Source: an uncultured Bacteroidales bacterium (lineage in GTDB: Bacteria > Bacteroidota > Bacteroidia > Bacteroidales > Paludibacteraceae). Taken from it: a DNA stretch of 64,000 nucleotides. The DNA lies in NCBI GenBank assembly GCA_900316995.1, contig ONEZ01000005.1, positions 1 to 64,000 on the forward strand, in the 5' to 3' direction. Below the pieces are notes generated by a model. It saw only the letters and a list, made by a program, of their open reading frames with translations, made no database searches and had not been told where the DNA came from. Made by a program: the position numbers and the translations under genes. Shown here piece after piece: positions 1 through 9,414 of this stretch (its first letter is position 1; the number at the start of each line of letters is the position of its first letter).

Positions 1-1
1 G

Positions 2-73
2 TACCTCCGAGGGGAATCGAACCCCTATCTAAAGTTTAGGAAACTTCTATTCTATCCGTTGAACTACAGAGGC
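2..73 (-). tRNA. tRNA-Arg (anticodon CCT)
   Basis: Read on the minus strand it folds into a full cloverleaf. The 7-bp acceptor stem is GCCTCTG with CGGAGGT. The anticodon stem is GAAGT with ACTTT around a 7-base loop TTCCTAA, giving anticodon CCT for AGG codons. The T-arm is GGGG, a TTCGATT loop, CCCC, and the discriminator base is A. The CCA end is not encoded. It lies just downstream of the deacetylase gene on the same strand and may be on the same transcript. Confidence 0.95.
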
Positions 74-79
74 GTATGT

Positions 80-1423
80 TTATTTTGCCAAATGCTCGGC
101 ACTCTTTTTGTCGTGTGTTTCAAGCAGAGATGCGTAGCGGTAAACGTATGACAGCGGTGTGTTCCAGCCCTGCCAGCGTCCACTGTCAGACAGCGCACAG
201 TTGCTGACTGCGCAGCAAAGTTGCCCTTCTACAGCCTTTACTCTATCTATCAATGGCTTAAGTAAATTGTCCATTTCAGATGGCTTAACTCCCATGTTCC
301 TTAACATATAGTCACAGAACACCATGCTGTGTACCTGAAGACGGGTCTTGCTCTCATGCTTTATATCATAGAAGCGGAACGGTGTGCAAGTGCCAGCTCT
401 AAAACCTACAGCATCAGGGTAACCCATTGAAAAATCCTCTTCTATACCTATCTTGAGCAGACTCTCATAGCTGCGTGGTATCTCAAATCTAAAGTTATGG
501 AACAAATTTGTTGAAACACGGTTCTTTACAATGCTGCCCTCTAACTTCTTTAGCTCTTTAGCCATTTTCTTAGGGTCAGAGTCTGAATAGTATGAAGGAT
601 GCAAACCTGTAACAAACATGCGGCGCAGTGACCTACGCAGGGAATAAAACATTGTATATGTGTTTCTGCAATCTTTCTTGCCTTTCTTAACCATTACGAA
701 GAATGACGGCATAAGGTCAGATTCATAATGGAAGTCTGTTATCTCCTTAATGTTGCTGTACGGGTCCTTGTCTATGTACAGCATTATTCTAAGCTGTTTG
801 TTGAAACTCTTGAAATCCCCACTGAAAAACTTTTTAAAGAGTTTCCCGATATTTGTCAAAACAGAACAATGGCGATACTTGTAATAGTTGTCAATAATTA
901 CAGAGGGGTGTACACGGTAGCCAATCTTAACCATTGGGGTACAACGGAACTTTTTAACAAGCATGCCCTCTAATTTGTACGCCCACTCATCCACTACAGG
1001 ACGGTCAAGGAATCCGTTTCTGTATGCTAAGCTGTTCTCTTTCTTGTAACGACCTTCTTCATCAACAGGTGCGTCATACTCCTCATAGCGGCTTAACAGG
1101 TAGAAGGATGCAGAGAATATGTCAAACGGCACATCGTAGTCTCCGTAACCAGTTTGAAAAAACATACGGGTGTCATCCCAGTCACTTACAGCTATCTCCT
1201 GCTTGCGTATTCCGGACTGGAACAGCAATCCGTGAGGGCAGATATTGATGGCATTAGGCAAAGTTACAGTGCGTGAGTAGCATATAAGCGGTTCTTTACA
1301 CTGCCTCGCTTTTTCTATATCCCTAAAGAATATAACATCCTCCCTTAGTATATGCTTGAATACATGTTCAGCCACATACTTAAAGCGCGATGTGTATTTC
1401 TCTGTGTAGATATATACCTTCAT
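80..1423 (-). CDS. Polysaccharide deacetylase family protein
   Basis: 447 residues, no signal peptide or membrane segment visible. The C-terminal half has the degenerate NodB-type pattern common in Bacteroidetes proteins of this group: IIDN near residue 177 in place of the usual DxD, GLHPSY near 287, and a GYPDAVGFRAGTCTPF block near 350. The N-terminal part matches my memory of the domain (DUF7033) paired with these deacetylases. A role in removing N-acetyl groups from a glycan is inferred from the family. It starts 15 nt after the radC stop, so the two are probably co-transcribed. Confidence 0.75.
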   Translation of the reverse strand: MKVYIYTEKYTSRFKYVAEHVFKHILREDVIFFRDIEKARQCKEPLICYSRTVTLPNAINICPHGLLFQSGIRKQEIAVSDWDDTRMFFQTGYGDYDVPFDIFSASFYLLSRYEEYDAPVDEEGRYKKENSLAYRNGFLDRPVVDEWAYKLEGMLVKKFRCTPMVKIGYRVHPSVIIDNYYKYRHCSVLTNIGKLFKKFFSGDFKSFNKQLRIMLYIDKDPYSNIKEITDFHYESDLMPSFFVMVKKGKKDCRNTYTMFYSLRRSLRRMFVTGLHPSYYSDSDPKKMAKELKKLEGSIVKNRVSTNLFHNFRFEIPRSYESLLKIGIEEDFSMGYPDAVGFRAGTCTPFRFYDIKHESKTRLQVHSMVFCDYMLRNMGVKPSEMDNLLKPLIDRVKAVEGQLCCAVSNCALSDSGRWQGWNTPLSYVYRYASLLETHDKKSAEHLAK

Positions 1424-1438
1424 CTTATTATAAGAATT

Positions 1439-2170
1439 TCAAAACAATATTCCTTCTTCTGCAAAACTATAATAGTTCTCACCAGCCACTATTATATGGT
1501 CAAGCACCCTTATTGAAAGTGCATTTGCACCCTCTATTATACGGTGCGTGAGTTCGGTGTCATGCTTGCTGGGTGTCAGATTCCCGCTCGGATGATTGTG
1601 GCACAGCACTATTCCTGTGGCTAAATGTTGCAAGGCCTCCTTAAATATTATCTTAGGATCCACCGATGTCTGATGCACTCCGCCTTGTGAAATCTTTATT
1701 TTTGCAAGGCAGTGGTTTGCATTATTCAGCAGCAAAATCCAGAACTCTTCATGCGGCAGGTCTGCAAGCATGGGTATAAAGGTTTCTGCAAGCTGGCTGC
1801 TCTTGCAGAGCCGCTCTCTTGCAGGTGCCTCCTCCATGCGGCGGCGTCTGCCTATTTCAAATGCGGTCATTATTGTAACCGCTTTAGCCTTACCCACTCC
1901 CTTAATGCCGCAAAGCTCTTTATAGCTCATTCTGCTTAAGTTTGTGAGTTTGTTGCCGGCTGCCCCCAAAATGCTACGCCCAAGCTCCACGGCATTCTGC
2001 TCACGGCTGCCCGAACCTATTAGTATAGCAAGCAGTTCAGTGTCAGACAGAGTCTGGATGCCGTTCAGGATGCTTTTCTCACGCGGACGGTCATTTTCTT
2101 TCCAGTCTTTAATGCCAGTGTTGTCAGATTGGCTGCACCTTGTGGGTGCAAAGATACGAAATTTATCCAT
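1439..2170 (-). CDS. radC: RadC family JAB/MPN-domain protein
   Basis: 243 residues with the start at the second in-frame ATG (2170). The 13 extra upstream codons would reach into the AT-rich promoter gap shared with tRNA-Glu and look unlike the family. The order is an N-terminal RadC segment (KENDRPREK, LSDTELLAILIGSG), a helix-hairpin-helix stretch (LCGIKGVGKAKA), then the JAB metalloprotease-like domain with HNHPSGNLTPSKHD, the metal-binding H-x-H...D pattern. The biochemical role of RadC is unsettled; the old DNA-repair name should not be taken as proven. Confidence 0.92.
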   Translation of the reverse strand: MDKFRIFAPTRCSQSDNTGIKDWKENDRPREKSILNGIQTLSDTELLAILIGSGSREQNAVELGRSILGAAGNKLTNLSRMSYKELCGIKGVGKAKAVTIMTAFEIGRRRRMEEAPARERLCKSSQLAETFIPMLADLPHEEFWILLLNNANHCLAKIKISQGGVHQTSVDPKIIFKEALQHLATGIVLCHNHPSGNLTPSKHDTELTHRIIEGANALSIRVLDHIIVAGENYYSFAEEGILF

Positions 2171-2185
2171 AAATTGTAAAAAAAA

Positions 2186-2217
2186 TTTGTGTGGTAAAAA
2201 AATATGCACTATTTTTG
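2186..2217 (+). promoter_or_regulatory. Promoter for tRNA-Glu and rpsT
   Basis: A Bacteroidetes-type promoter: TTTG at 2186-2189, 20 bp, then TATTTTTG at 2210-2217. It sits about 20 bp before the tRNA-Glu 5' end. No other promoter is seen before rpsT, so tRNA and ribosomal protein are probably made from one transcript. Confidence 0.75.
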
Positions 2218-2237
2218 CACTCTCAAAAAAATGGGAA

Positions 2238-2309
2238 GGCCCATTCGTCTATCGGTTAGGACGTAAGATTTTCATTCTTGAAAGAGCAGTTCGATTCTGC
2301 TATGGGCTA
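2238..2309 (+). tRNA. tRNA-Glu (anticodon TTC)
   Basis: Complete cloverleaf: acceptor GGCCCAT with ATGGGCT, anticodon stem TAAGA with TCTTG around the loop TTTTCAT (anticodon TTC), T-arm GCAG, TTCGATT, CTGC. The discriminator base is A and CCA is not encoded. Confidence 0.95.
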
Positions 2310-2332
2310 CGAATAACAAAAAACAATAAGAA

Positions 2333-2587
2333 ATGGCGAATCACAAATCGTCTGAGAAGAGAATCAGACAAACTGAAACAAAGAGACTGCATAATCGTTA
2401 TTATGCAAAGACTACACGTAACGCCGTTAGAGACTTGCGTGCAGCTCGTAAGAAAGAGGAGGCTGAAGCAATGCTTCCTAAGGTATCTGCAATGCTTGAC
2501 AAACTTGCCAAGATTAACGTTATCCACGCTAACAAAGCAAGTAACTTGAAGTCTAAGCTGGCTCTTCATGTAAATAAGATGAAGTAA
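2333..2587 (+). CDS. rpsT: 30S ribosomal protein S20
   Basis: 84 residues, the usual length for S20, very basic and helical, opening [14 protein letters not shown]20 binds 16S rRNA in the 30S subunit. It lies 23 bp after tRNA-Glu, with which it probably shares a promoter, and is followed by a strong terminator. Confidence 0.97.
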   Translation: MANHKSSEKRIRQTETKRLHNRYYAKTTRNAVRDLRAARKKEEAEAMLPKVSAMLDKLAKINVIHANKASNLKSKLALHVNKMK

Positions 2588-2613
2588 TAAGTTTGATACA
2601 CTTTTAATTTTAG

Positions 2614-2647
2614 TCCGCTCTCATTTTTTTTGAGAGCGGATTTTTTT
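2614..2647 (+). terminator. Rho-independent terminator after rpsT
   Basis: A perfect 10-bp inverted repeat, TCCGCTCTCA and TGAGAGCGGA, with a 7-T loop and a following 7-T run. It also lies against the stop codon of the convergent gene at 2646 and could work in both directions. Confidence 0.92.
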
Positions 2648-3569
2648 ATTTCAAAGATATTACAAACGGAACCTTGCGTCGTAATATCACTCTCTCACTG
2701 GTGAAGGCTTCAAACAGGACCACGTATATTCCGGGTGGCATCTGTAGGTTGCGCTCTGACTTCCCGTCCCATGTTATAAAACCTACTGGTGGCAGCATGG
2801 CGTTGTTTGCAAGGCGTTTTACAAGCACTCCGTTAGTGTTGAATATGTAAACATTGGCGGTGGAGCTTTCCGGCAGGCTGTAGCAGATGTATGCCAGCTG
2901 GTTTTCTCCGCTCCCGTCAGGGGTGAAGATGTCTGACAGCAGCCATACGCTGCCAGCGGGGTGTGCATCATAGTCAAAACTTACACCAGTGCGGCTGAAT
3001 CCCCATGCAGAAAAGGCGTGGCTGCGGGTGGATGTGTATTTAAACATAAAGCCGCAGTGGGTGGCATGATCAAATGTGTTCTCTTGTATCTCCGCCTCTA
3101 AAGTGGAGTCCGGCTCTGCTTCTATTTGTGAATACACCTGCCATACGCCAGCTTCAGAGCGCAGCGCTGATATGGTGAATGTACATGGCTCGTTAATGCG
3201 GCTTGTCTCTCCCTGTGCAACCACCTGGCTGTTGCTTCCACTTTGGCGGCATAAGGCTATGTTCTTGTTTGTGTGGCCTATGCGAATGTAGTAGCCGTTA
3301 AGCCTCTCTGTAAGATTCTCTGAATCAGACATCAGGTACCACTTGGCGTAGTTAGATGATGACGGGGCGTAGTCAAAACGGAAAGTGCAGCGCCAATATG
3401 CGTTGAAAACCACACTTGATGTGTCTGCTATGTACGCTTCGGCCGTTTCCGCGGGAGCGTTGAGCCTTATGGTGTCTGAACTGAAGCTGAACTTATCCAC
3501 ATCGCCGTGCCAGGCGTATAGATACGGTGCAGTTAAAATAAAAAGAAACAGTGCCTGTATATGTCTCAT
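2646..3569 (-). CDS. Secreted protein with a C-terminal FlgD-like Ig domain
   Basis: 307 residues starting at the ATG at 3569, which puts a clear signal peptide (MRHIQALFLFILTAPYLYA) at the N-terminus; the longer frame to 3650 has no signal peptide. The middle looks like a beta-sandwich. The end (PPGIYVVLFEAF...RKVPFVISLK) resembles the FlgD-like/gliding-associated Ig domain found at the end of many exported Bacteroidetes proteins. The function is not known to me. It is convergent with rpsT and divergent from asd. Confidence 0.6.
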   Translation of the reverse strand: MRHIQALFLFILTAPYLYAWHGDVDKFSFSSDTIRLNAPAETAEAYIADTSSVVFNAYWRCTFRFDYAPSSSNYAKWYLMSDSENLTERLNGYYIRIGHTNKNIALCRQSGSNSQVVAQGETSRINEPCTFTISALRSEAGVWQVYSQIEAEPDSTLEAEIQENTFDHATHCGFMFKYTSTRSHAFSAWGFSRTGVSFDYDAHPAGSVWLLSDIFTPDGSGENQLAYICYSLPESSTANVYIFNTNGVLVKRLANNAMLPPVGFITWDGKSERNLQMPPGIYVVLFEAFTSERVILRRKVPFVISLK

Positions 3570-3635
3570 TTCTAAAGATCTGAGGCAAGACAGGCTGCGC
3601 TTAAGGGAGTATTGAAGCACAAAGATATGCAAAGT

Positions 3636-3666
3636 TTTGCTTAGTGCCAAAAAAGTTGTAATTTTG
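3636..3666 (+). promoter_or_regulatory. Promoter for asd
   Basis: TTTG at 3636-3639, 19 bp, TAATTTTG at 3659-3666. It is 27 bp before the chosen asd start and supports that start over the upstream in-frame codon at 3666. Confidence 0.75.
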
Positions 3667-3692
3667 TGGGGTTAAAAAATAACGTAAATATT

Positions 3693-4706
3693 ATGAATGT
3701 AGCAATTGTGGGCGCCAGTGGTGCTGTGGGGCAGGAGTTTCTTAAAGTTCTTGCTCAGAGAAATTTTCCTATCGATAACCTTATGTTGTTCGGTTCTTCA
3801 AGAAGCGCCGGCACGGAGTATGAGTTTAAAGGCAAGAAATATACAGTGAAAGAGCTAAAGCATGGTGATGATTTTAAGGGCGTGGATATAGCTTTTACAT
3901 CGGCTGGAGCTGGTATTTCAAAAGAGTTTGAGAAGGATATAACCAAATTTGGCGCAGTTATGATTGACAACTCAAGTGCATTCCGCATGGATGCTGACGT
4001 GCCTCTTGTGGTTCCTGAGGTTAATGCCGCCGATGCCAAGATTCGTCCGCGCGGTGTGATTGCCAACCCTAACTGTACAACCATACAGATGGTGGTTGCC
4101 CTTAAGGCTATTGAGAATCTTTCACACATTAAGAGAGTTCATGTATCCACATACCAGGCGGCATCCGGAGCTGGTGCGGCTGCCATGGCTGAACTTGAAT
4201 TGCAGTATCGTCAGGTGCTTAACAATGAGCCCGTCACTGTTAATAAGTTTGCTTATCAGTTAGCATACAATGTAATTCCTCATATTGACGTTTTCACAGA
4301 GAACGGCTATACCAAGGAGGAAATGAAGATGTATAATGAGACCCGTAAGATTATGCACTCCGATGTTGAGGTGAGCGCCACCTGCGTGCGCACTCCGTCA
4401 CTGCGTGCACACTCTGAGTCTGTATGGGTTGAGACAGAACGCCCTATATCAGTAGAAGAGGCTCGTGATGCGTTCAGTAAGGCTGAGGGCGTGGTTCTCC
4501 AGGATAATCCTGCTGAAAAACTCTATCCAATGCCACTATTCCTGTCCGGCAAAGATGAAGTTTATGTGGGCCGCATACGTAAAGACCTTTCAAATAAAAA
4601 CGGTTTGGCTTTCTGGTGTGTTGGTGACCAGATTCGTAAGGGTGCTGCTTTAAATGCAGTACAGATAGCTGAGTACCTTGTAAAAGAGGGTGATATTAAG
4701 AAATAA
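3693..4706 (+). CDS. asd: Aspartate-semialdehyde dehydrogenase
   Basis: 337 residues from the ATG at 3693. It reduces aspartyl phosphate to aspartate semialdehyde, the branch point to lysine/diaminopimelate, threonine and methionine. Visible are the NADPH-binding loop GASGAVGQ at residues 7-14, the active-site ANPNCTTIQ with the catalytic Cys, and the substrate-binding [10 protein letters not shown] near residue 235. The lysine-branch gene dapB is also in the window, at 19157. gpmI follows after 21 bp. Confidence 0.97.
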   Translation: MNVAIVGASGAVGQEFLKVLAQRNFPIDNLMLFGSSRSAGTEYEFKGKKYTVKELKHGDDFKGVDIAFTSAGAGISKEFEKDITKFGAVMIDNSSAFRMDADVPLVVPEVNAADAKIRPRGVIANPNCTTIQMVVALKAIENLSHIKRVHVSTYQAASGAGAAAMAELELQYRQVLNNEPVTVNKFAYQLAYNVIPHIDVFTENGYTKEEMKMYNETRKIMHSDVEVSATCVRTPSLRAHSESVWVETERPISVEEARDAFSKAEGVVLQDNPAEKLYPMPLFLSGKDEVYVGRIRKDLSNKNGLAFWCVGDQIRKGAALNAVQIAEYLVKEGDIKK

Positions 4707-4727
4707 TTAAAATTAGGAGACATTGTC

Positions 4728-6248
4728 ATGGGTAAAAAAGCATTATTGATGATACTTGACGGCTGGGGCATAGGCGCTCACTCTAAAGCCGATGTTATAT
4801 ATTGTACACCAACCCCTTACTGGGATTATCTGAACCGCACATATCCAAACTCACAGTTGCAGGCTTCTGGTGAAAATGTTGGTCTGCCAGACGGTCAGAT
4901 GGGTAACTCTGAGGTGGGACACCTCAACATTGGTGCAGGACGTGTGGTATATCAGGACCTTGTGAAGATTAACAAGGCTTGCGCAGACGGCTCAATACTG
5001 AAAAACAAGGAGGTGGTTTCAGCCTTTACATACGCGAAAGAGAATGGTAAGAACATTCACTTCATGGGTCTTACATCTGACGGTGGTGTTCACAGTTCTC
5101 TTGATCATCTTTTCAAACTGTGTGACATAGCCAAGGAGTATGGTATTGACAATGCCTACATCCACTGCTTTATGGATGGCCGTGACACAGACCCAAAGAG
5201 CGGCAAGGGCTTTATAGAGGCTCTTGAGGCTCACACTAAGAAGAGCGCCGGTAAGATAGCCTCAATAGTAGGCCGCTACTATGCTATGGACCGTGACAAA
5301 CGCTGGGAGCGTGTAAAGGAGGCTTATGACCTGCTTGTAAACGGCAAAGGCGCAGAGTATGCAGATATGGCGGAGGCAATGCAGGCATCGTATGACGCTG
5401 GTGTTACTGATGAGTTTGTAAAACCTATAGTGAACAAGAGTTTTGACGGCAGGATAAAGGAGGGAGACGTGGTTATATTCTTTAACTACCGTAATGACCG
5501 TGCCAAGGAACTTACCATTGTTCTCACACAGCAGGATATGCCAGAGGCAGGCATGCACACAATCAAGGATTTGCAGTACTATTGCATGACTCCGTATGAC
5601 GCTTCATTCAAGGGTGTTCACATTCTCTTTGACAAAGAGAACGTTACAAACACATTGGGTGAGTTCCTGTCTTCAAAGGGGCTCAAACAGCTTCACATAG
5701 CTGAGACGGAGAAGTATGCTCATGTAACATTCTTCTTTAACGGCGGACGTGAGACCCCGTATGATGGAGAGGACCGTATCCTTGTAAACTCGCCAAAGGT
5801 TGCCACATACGACCTCCAGCCTGAGATGAGTGCGTTCAATGTATGCGCCAAACTTGTGGAGGCGATACGTGAGGATAAGTATGATTTCATAGTGGTTAAT
5901 TTTGCTAACGGCGATATGGTTGGTCACACTGGTGTGTATGCCGCCATAGAGAAGGCCGTTACAGCAGTGGATGCTTGCGTTCATAATGTGGTTGAAGCTG
6001 CGCTTGCAACTGGTTATGAGGCTATTATAATTGCTGACCACGGTAATGCAGATAACGCCATCAATGCTGACGGCACACCAAACACAGCACACTCGCTTAA
6101 CCCTGTGCCGTTTGTTTATATATCAGAGGAACATAAAGATGCAAAGGTGCAGAACGGCATTCTCGCTGATGTGGCGCCATCTATACTCCACATAATGGAT
6201 ATAGAGCAACCTTCTGAAATGACTGGCAAAAATCTTATTTTCAATTAA
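4728..6248 (+). CDS. gpmI: 2,3-bisphosphoglycerate-independent phosphoglycerate mutase
   Basis: 506 residues, normal length. It interconverts 3- and 2-phosphoglycerate in glycolysis using two Mn ions. The first metal site is LDGWGIG at residues 10-16. The catalytic Ser is Ser61 in [19 protein letters not shown] near 145 and ADHGNADN near 440 supply further substrate and metal contacts. It sits directly after asd, apparently without its own promoter. Confidence 0.97.
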   Translation: MGKKALLMILDGWGIGAHSKADVIYCTPTPYWDYLNRTYPNSQLQASGENVGLPDGQMGNSEVGHLNIGAGRVVYQDLVKINKACADGSILKNKEVVSAFTYAKENGKNIHFMGLTSDGGVHSSLDHLFKLCDIAKEYGIDNAYIHCFMDGRDTDPKSGKGFIEALEAHTKKSAGKIASIVGRYYAMDRDKRWERVKEAYDLLVNGKGAEYADMAEAMQASYDAGVTDEFVKPIVNKSFDGRIKEGDVVIFFNYRNDRAKELTIVLTQQDMPEAGMHTIKDLQYYCMTPYDASFKGVHILFDKENVTNTLGEFLSSKGLKQLHIAETEKYAHVTFFFNGGRETPYDGEDRILVNSPKVATYDLQPEMSAFNVCAKLVEAIREDKYDFIVVNFANGDMVGHTGVYAAIEKAVTAVDACVHNVVEAALATGYEAIIIADHGNADNAINADGTPNTAHSLNPVPFVYISEEHKDAKVQNGILADVAPSILHIMDIEQPSEMTGKNLIFN

Positions 6249-6293
6249 CAGAAAATGCAGATTATGGTAGAATTGTAAAATTGTTGAAAAATT

Positions 6294-6325
6294 TTTGGAT
6301 TTCTTTGCGATTTACACTACCTTTG
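6294..6325 (+). promoter_or_regulatory. Promoter for rpmH
   Basis: TTTG at 6294-6297, 20 bp, TACCTTTG at 6318-6325, 37 bp before the rpmH ATG. It is an almost perfect match to the Bacteroidetes housekeeping promoter. Confidence 0.8.
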
Positions 6326-6362
6326 CACGCTCAAAGCGGAAAATGATAAAAATTAACATATT

Positions 6363-6524
6363 ATGAAACGTACATTTCAACCTTCAAACAGAAAGAGAGC
6401 CAATAAGCACGGTTTCAGAGAGAGAATGTCAACTCCAAACGGCCGTAGAGTCTTGGCTGCACGTAGAGCTAAAGGCAGAAAGAAGCTGACCGTTTCTGAT
6501 GAACCAAATGTTCGTCGTAACTAA
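6363..6524 (+). CDS. rpmH: 50S ribosomal protein L34
   Basis: 53 codons, opening [18 protein letters not shown] and containing the hallmark [19 protein letters not shown] of L34. The gene is short and easily missed. It has its own promoter and terminator. Unlike many bacteria it is not followed by rnpA; the next gene is a PASTA protein. Confidence 0.97.
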   Translation: MKRTFQPSNRKRANKHGFRERMSTPNGRRVLAARRAKGRKKLTVSDEPNVRRN

Positions 6525-6546
6525 AAAGTCTTTCAAACCGTAGTCA

Positions 6547-6582
6547 TAAGGGAGCGTCATTTGGCGGCTCCCTTATTTTTTT
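6547..6582 (+). terminator. Rho-independent terminator after rpmH
   Basis: Inverted repeat TAAGGGAGC and GCTCCCTTA with an 11-base loop, followed by a run of seven T. Confidence 0.9.
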
Positions 6583-6613
6583 GTAAAAACTCTCTTTTGT
6601 CAGGAAAAATGAG

Positions 6614-6621
6614 TATTTTTG
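6614..6621 (+). promoter_or_regulatory. Probable -7 element for the PASTA/rluD operon
   Basis: TATTTTTG lies 18 bp before the ATG at 6640. No well-spaced TTTG partner is seen upstream, so the call is weaker than the others. Confidence 0.45.
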
Positions 6622-6639
6622 TAAAATTTATGTAAACAG

Positions 6640-7266
6640 ATGAAAAAGTTCACAGACTTTATTAATACCCATCCTATCATAAGGACGTTCATACTGCTCT
6701 GTATTGTGATGGTGATCATGATGTTCCTGCTAATGTGGTGCCTTACACTATATACACGTCATGGTGAGAAGCAGATTGTTCCAAATGTGTGCGGGCTAAA
6801 GGTGGAGTCTGCAGCTTTGCTGCTTGAGGGTAAAGGTCTTAGATACGAGGTGGTTGATTCAGTATATTCAAAAGAGGTAGAGAAGGGTTGTGTGGTGGAG
6901 CAGGACCCCGCAGCTGGCAGTATGGTGAAAGAGGAACGCAATATATACCTTATAATCAACGCAACTCTTGACCGTATGGTGGCGTTGCCAAATGTGGTTG
7001 ACATATCAATACGCCAAGCCACCACTATTTTAAGCGCGTCTGGTTTTAAGGTGGAGAGGGTGACATATAAGCCAAGTGAGTACAAGGATTTGGTGCTGGG
7101 TGTGTATATGCGCGGTCGTCAGGTGCACCCTGATGAAATGATAAAGGCCGAGTCTTCTCTGGAATTGTATGTGGGTAGCGGAAATACCGAGGCACAGAAG
7201 GACAGCTTGTCAAATTCTGGAGATAATATTATAAAGGAATCTCTTGAAGAGGATATTGCTTTCTAA
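6640..7266 (+). CDS. Membrane-anchored PASTA domain protein
   Basis: 208 residues. Residues 14-38 form one transmembrane helix after a short cytoplasmic N-terminus. Two PASTA repeats follow, about residues 46-112 (IVPNVCGLKVESAALLLEG) and 113-180 (LPNVVDISIRQATTIL). PASTA domains bind peptidoglycan fragments in other systems, but here they are not attached to a kinase or PBP. The stop and the rluD start share one base, so the two are translationally coupled. Its specific role is unknown. Confidence 0.88.
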   Translation: MKKFTDFINTHPIIRTFILLCIVMVIMMFLLMWCLTLYTRHGEKQIVPNVCGLKVESAALLLEGKGLRYEVVDSVYSKEVEKGCVVEQDPAAGSMVKEERNIYLIINATLDRMVALPNVVDISIRQATTILSASGFKVERVTYKPSEYKDLVLGVYMRGRQVHPDEMIKAESSLELYVGSGNTEAQKDSLSNSGDNIIKESLEEDIAF

Positions 7267-8294
7267 TGGAAGAGTACGCAGAGAGCATACTTGAGAGTGA
7301 ACTGGAGCGTTATGAACATTACCGCTTTACGGCAGATCCAGGGCAGACTCCTATCAGGGTTGACAAGTACCTAACAGACCGTATTCCTGGAGCGTCGCGT
7401 AACAGGGTGCAGCAGAGCGCCGATGCCGGCAATGTGGAGGTGAACGGGGAACCGCAGAAATCATCATACAAGGTCAAACCTTGCGATGTAGTGACTGTTA
7501 TGATGAGTTACCCTCCTAAAGACACCTCAATAGTACCTGAGGATATACCGCTTGACGTGGTTTATGAAGATGACTCCCTGCTTGTAGTGAACAAACCTGC
7601 CGGAATGGTGGTGCATCCAGGGCATGGGAACTTTCAGGGGACTTTGCTTAACGCACTTGCATGGCATTTTGGCGAGCGTAAGCCGTTTGAGGCTGGTGAT
7701 GACCGCCTTGGGTTGGTACATAGGATAGATAAGGATACATCGGGGTTACTGGTGATAGCTAAAACCCCGCAATCAAAGGCGCATCTTGCGGCACAGTTCT
7801 TTAATAAGACAACAAGCCGCCTCTATAATGCGCTTGTATGGGGAGAACCCGATGCGGAGGGAACTATAATAGGCAATATAGGCCGTGACCCTAAAGACCG
7901 TCTTGCTATGGCCGTATTTCCTGAAGGCAGTGAGCAAGGTAAGCATGCTGTGACGCATTATAGGATATTGGAGAGTTTTGGTTATGTGTCACTTGTGGAG
8001 TGCAGGCTTGAAACAGGGCGTACACACCAGATAAGGGCGCATTTCAAACATATAGGGCATCCGCTCTTTAATGATGAACGTTATGGTGGTGACAAAATTT
8101 TACGTGGCACCACTTTTGCAAAATACAAGCAGTTTGTGGAGAACTGCTTCAAGGTATGCCCCCGTCAGGCGTTGCATGCCAGAACACTCGGATTTGAACA
8201 TCCCGTAACGCATGAGCGCATGGAGTTCACATCGGAGCTGCCAGAAGATATGATGCAGCTTATTGCAAAATGGAGAGAATACCATTCCAGTTGA
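7266..8294 (+). CDS. rluD: RluA-family 23S rRNA pseudouridine synthase (RluD type)
   Basis: 342 residues. An N-terminal S4 RNA-binding domain (RVDKYLTDRIPGASRNRVQ) is followed by the catalytic domain with HRIDKDTSGL (the catalytic Asp) and GRTHQIRAHFKHIGHP. RluD modifies helix 69 of 23S rRNA. RluD and other RluA paralogs are hard to separate by sequence alone; the S4 domain and operon fit RluD. Confidence 0.9.
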   Translation: MEEYAESILESELERYEHYRFTADPGQTPIRVDKYLTDRIPGASRNRVQQSADAGNVEVNGEPQKSSYKVKPCDVVTVMMSYPPKDTSIVPEDIPLDVVYEDDSLLVVNKPAGMVVHPGHGNFQGTLLNALAWHFGERKPFEAGDDRLGLVHRIDKDTSGLLVIAKTPQSKAHLAAQFFNKTTSRLYNALVWGEPDAEGTIIGNIGRDPKDRLAMAVFPEGSEQGKHAVTHYRILESFGYVSLVECRLETGRTHQIRAHFKHIGHPLFNDERYGGDKILRGTTFAKYKQFVENCFKVCPRQALHARTLGFEHPVTHERMEFTSELPEDMMQLIAKWREYHSS

Positions 8295-8295
8295 C

Positions 8296-8348
8296 ATTTG
8301 ACAGTTAAACGATTCACCGTATAACCGAATAACCGATTAAACAATAAT
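8296..8348. repeat. Short tandem-repeat leader before pyrE
   Basis: This gap is built of degenerate 8-9 bp units: TTGACAtTTGACAG, then AACGATTCACCG, ATAACCGA, ATAACCGA, TTAAAC. These are reverse-strand versions of the GGTGAATC and AACTGTC families seen at other gene starts in the window. It ends at the pyrE ATG. Confidence 0.7.
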
Positions 8349-8984
8349 ATGAACACCGTACAATCATTAGTGGCAGGAAAACTGCTTGAAATCAAGGCTG
8401 TAAAGTTACAGCCAGAGAAACCTTTTACATGGGCTTCAGGTTGGAAATCACCAATCTACTGTGACAATCGCAAGACTCTCTCATACCCGGAGGTTCGCAG
8501 TCTTATAAAAGTAGAGCTTGCACGCATAGTAATGGAGAAATACCCCGATGCGGAGGCTATAGCAGGTGTTGCCACTGGAGCTATTGCGCAAGGTGCGTTA
8601 GTGGCTGATCTGCTTGGACTGCCGTTTGTATATATCCGTTCATCAAAGAAAGACCACGGAATGGAGAACCTTGTAGAAGGGTATATAGAGGAGGGTAGGA
8701 AAGTGGTTGTTATTGAAGACCTGATATCCACAGGAGGAAGCAGTCTTAAGGCTGTGCAGGCCATTAGAGATGAGAAGAAGTGCGAGGTACTGGGTATGGT
8801 TGCCATATTCACATACGGATTCCCTCTTGCAGAGGAGCAGTTCCGTAATGCGAACGTAGAATTGACAACCCTCTCAAATTATGAGGCTGTTATAGAGAAA
8901 GCACTACAAATCAACTATATACCAGAGTCAGCATTGCCAACCCTGAAGGAGTGGCGTAAAGACCCGTCACACTGGAACGCATAA
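8349..8984 (+). CDS. pyrE: Orotate phosphoribosyltransferase
   Basis: 211 residues. It joins orotate to PRPP to form OMP in pyrimidine synthesis. The PRPP-binding signature VVVIEDLISTGGSS is near residues 118-131, and the Lys-rich loop RSSKKDHG is near 96. Its stop overlaps the start of the SRPBCC gene by one base. Confidence 0.96.
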   Translation: MNTVQSLVAGKLLEIKAVKLQPEKPFTWASGWKSPIYCDNRKTLSYPEVRSLIKVELARIVMEKYPDAEAIAGVATGAIAQGALVADLLGLPFVYIRSSKKDHGMENLVEGYIEEGRKVVVIEDLISTGGSSLKAVQAIRDEKKCEVLGMVAIFTYGFPLAEEQFRNANVELTTLSNYEAVIEKALQINYIPESALPTLKEWRKDPSHWNA

Positions 8985-9412
8985 TGACAACCTATCAAAG
9001 CAGCGTAAAGCATATTGCCGCTCCGGCGGAGAGAGTGTTTAACAAACTCTCAAATCTCAGACAGTTAGAACCTTTTGTTGAAAAGCTCAAGGAACAGGTG
9101 CCTGATGACAAGGTGAAAATAAAGGATGTGGTGGTAAATGATGACAGCATTTATTTCTGCATAGAGCCAATGGGTACATTGGGGCTTAAACTCATAGAGA
9201 AGGAACCGTTCAAAACTTTGAAGTTTGAATCTGACAAGTCTCCTATTGATTTTAATTTCTGGATTCAGCTTGTAGAGAAAGAGCCTGGCGATACCAAGAT
9301 AAGGCTCACTCTTAAGGCTGACATACCTTTTATGATAAAAATGATGTTGAAAGATAAGTTGGAGCAGGGTATTGAGATGGCGGCTGAGGCTCTGACAAAA
9401 ATAGAGTACTGA
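8984..9412 (+). CDS. SRPBCC-fold (START-like) protein
   Basis: 142 residues with the length and pattern of a polyketide-cyclase/SRPBCC small-molecule-binding protein: an N-terminal strand with AAPAERVFNKLSNLRQLEPF, a beta sheet, and a long C-terminal helix (KDKLEQGIEMAAEALTKI). The ligand is unknown. It lies between pyrE (1-bp overlap) and argH (2-bp gap), so it belongs to this operon. Confidence 0.75.
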   Translation: MTTYQSSVKHIAAPAERVFNKLSNLRQLEPFVEKLKEQVPDDKVKIKDVVVNDDSIYFCIEPMGTLGLKLIEKEPFKTLKFESDKSPIDFNFWIQLVEKEPGDTKIRLTLKADIPFMIKMMLKDKLEQGIEMAAEALTKIEY

Positions 9413-9414
9413 TT

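Noticed and set aside
1944-2549. A 201-codon open frame across the radC start, tRNA-Glu and rpsT
   Set aside because: It crosses a tRNA gene and two real genes in wrong frames.
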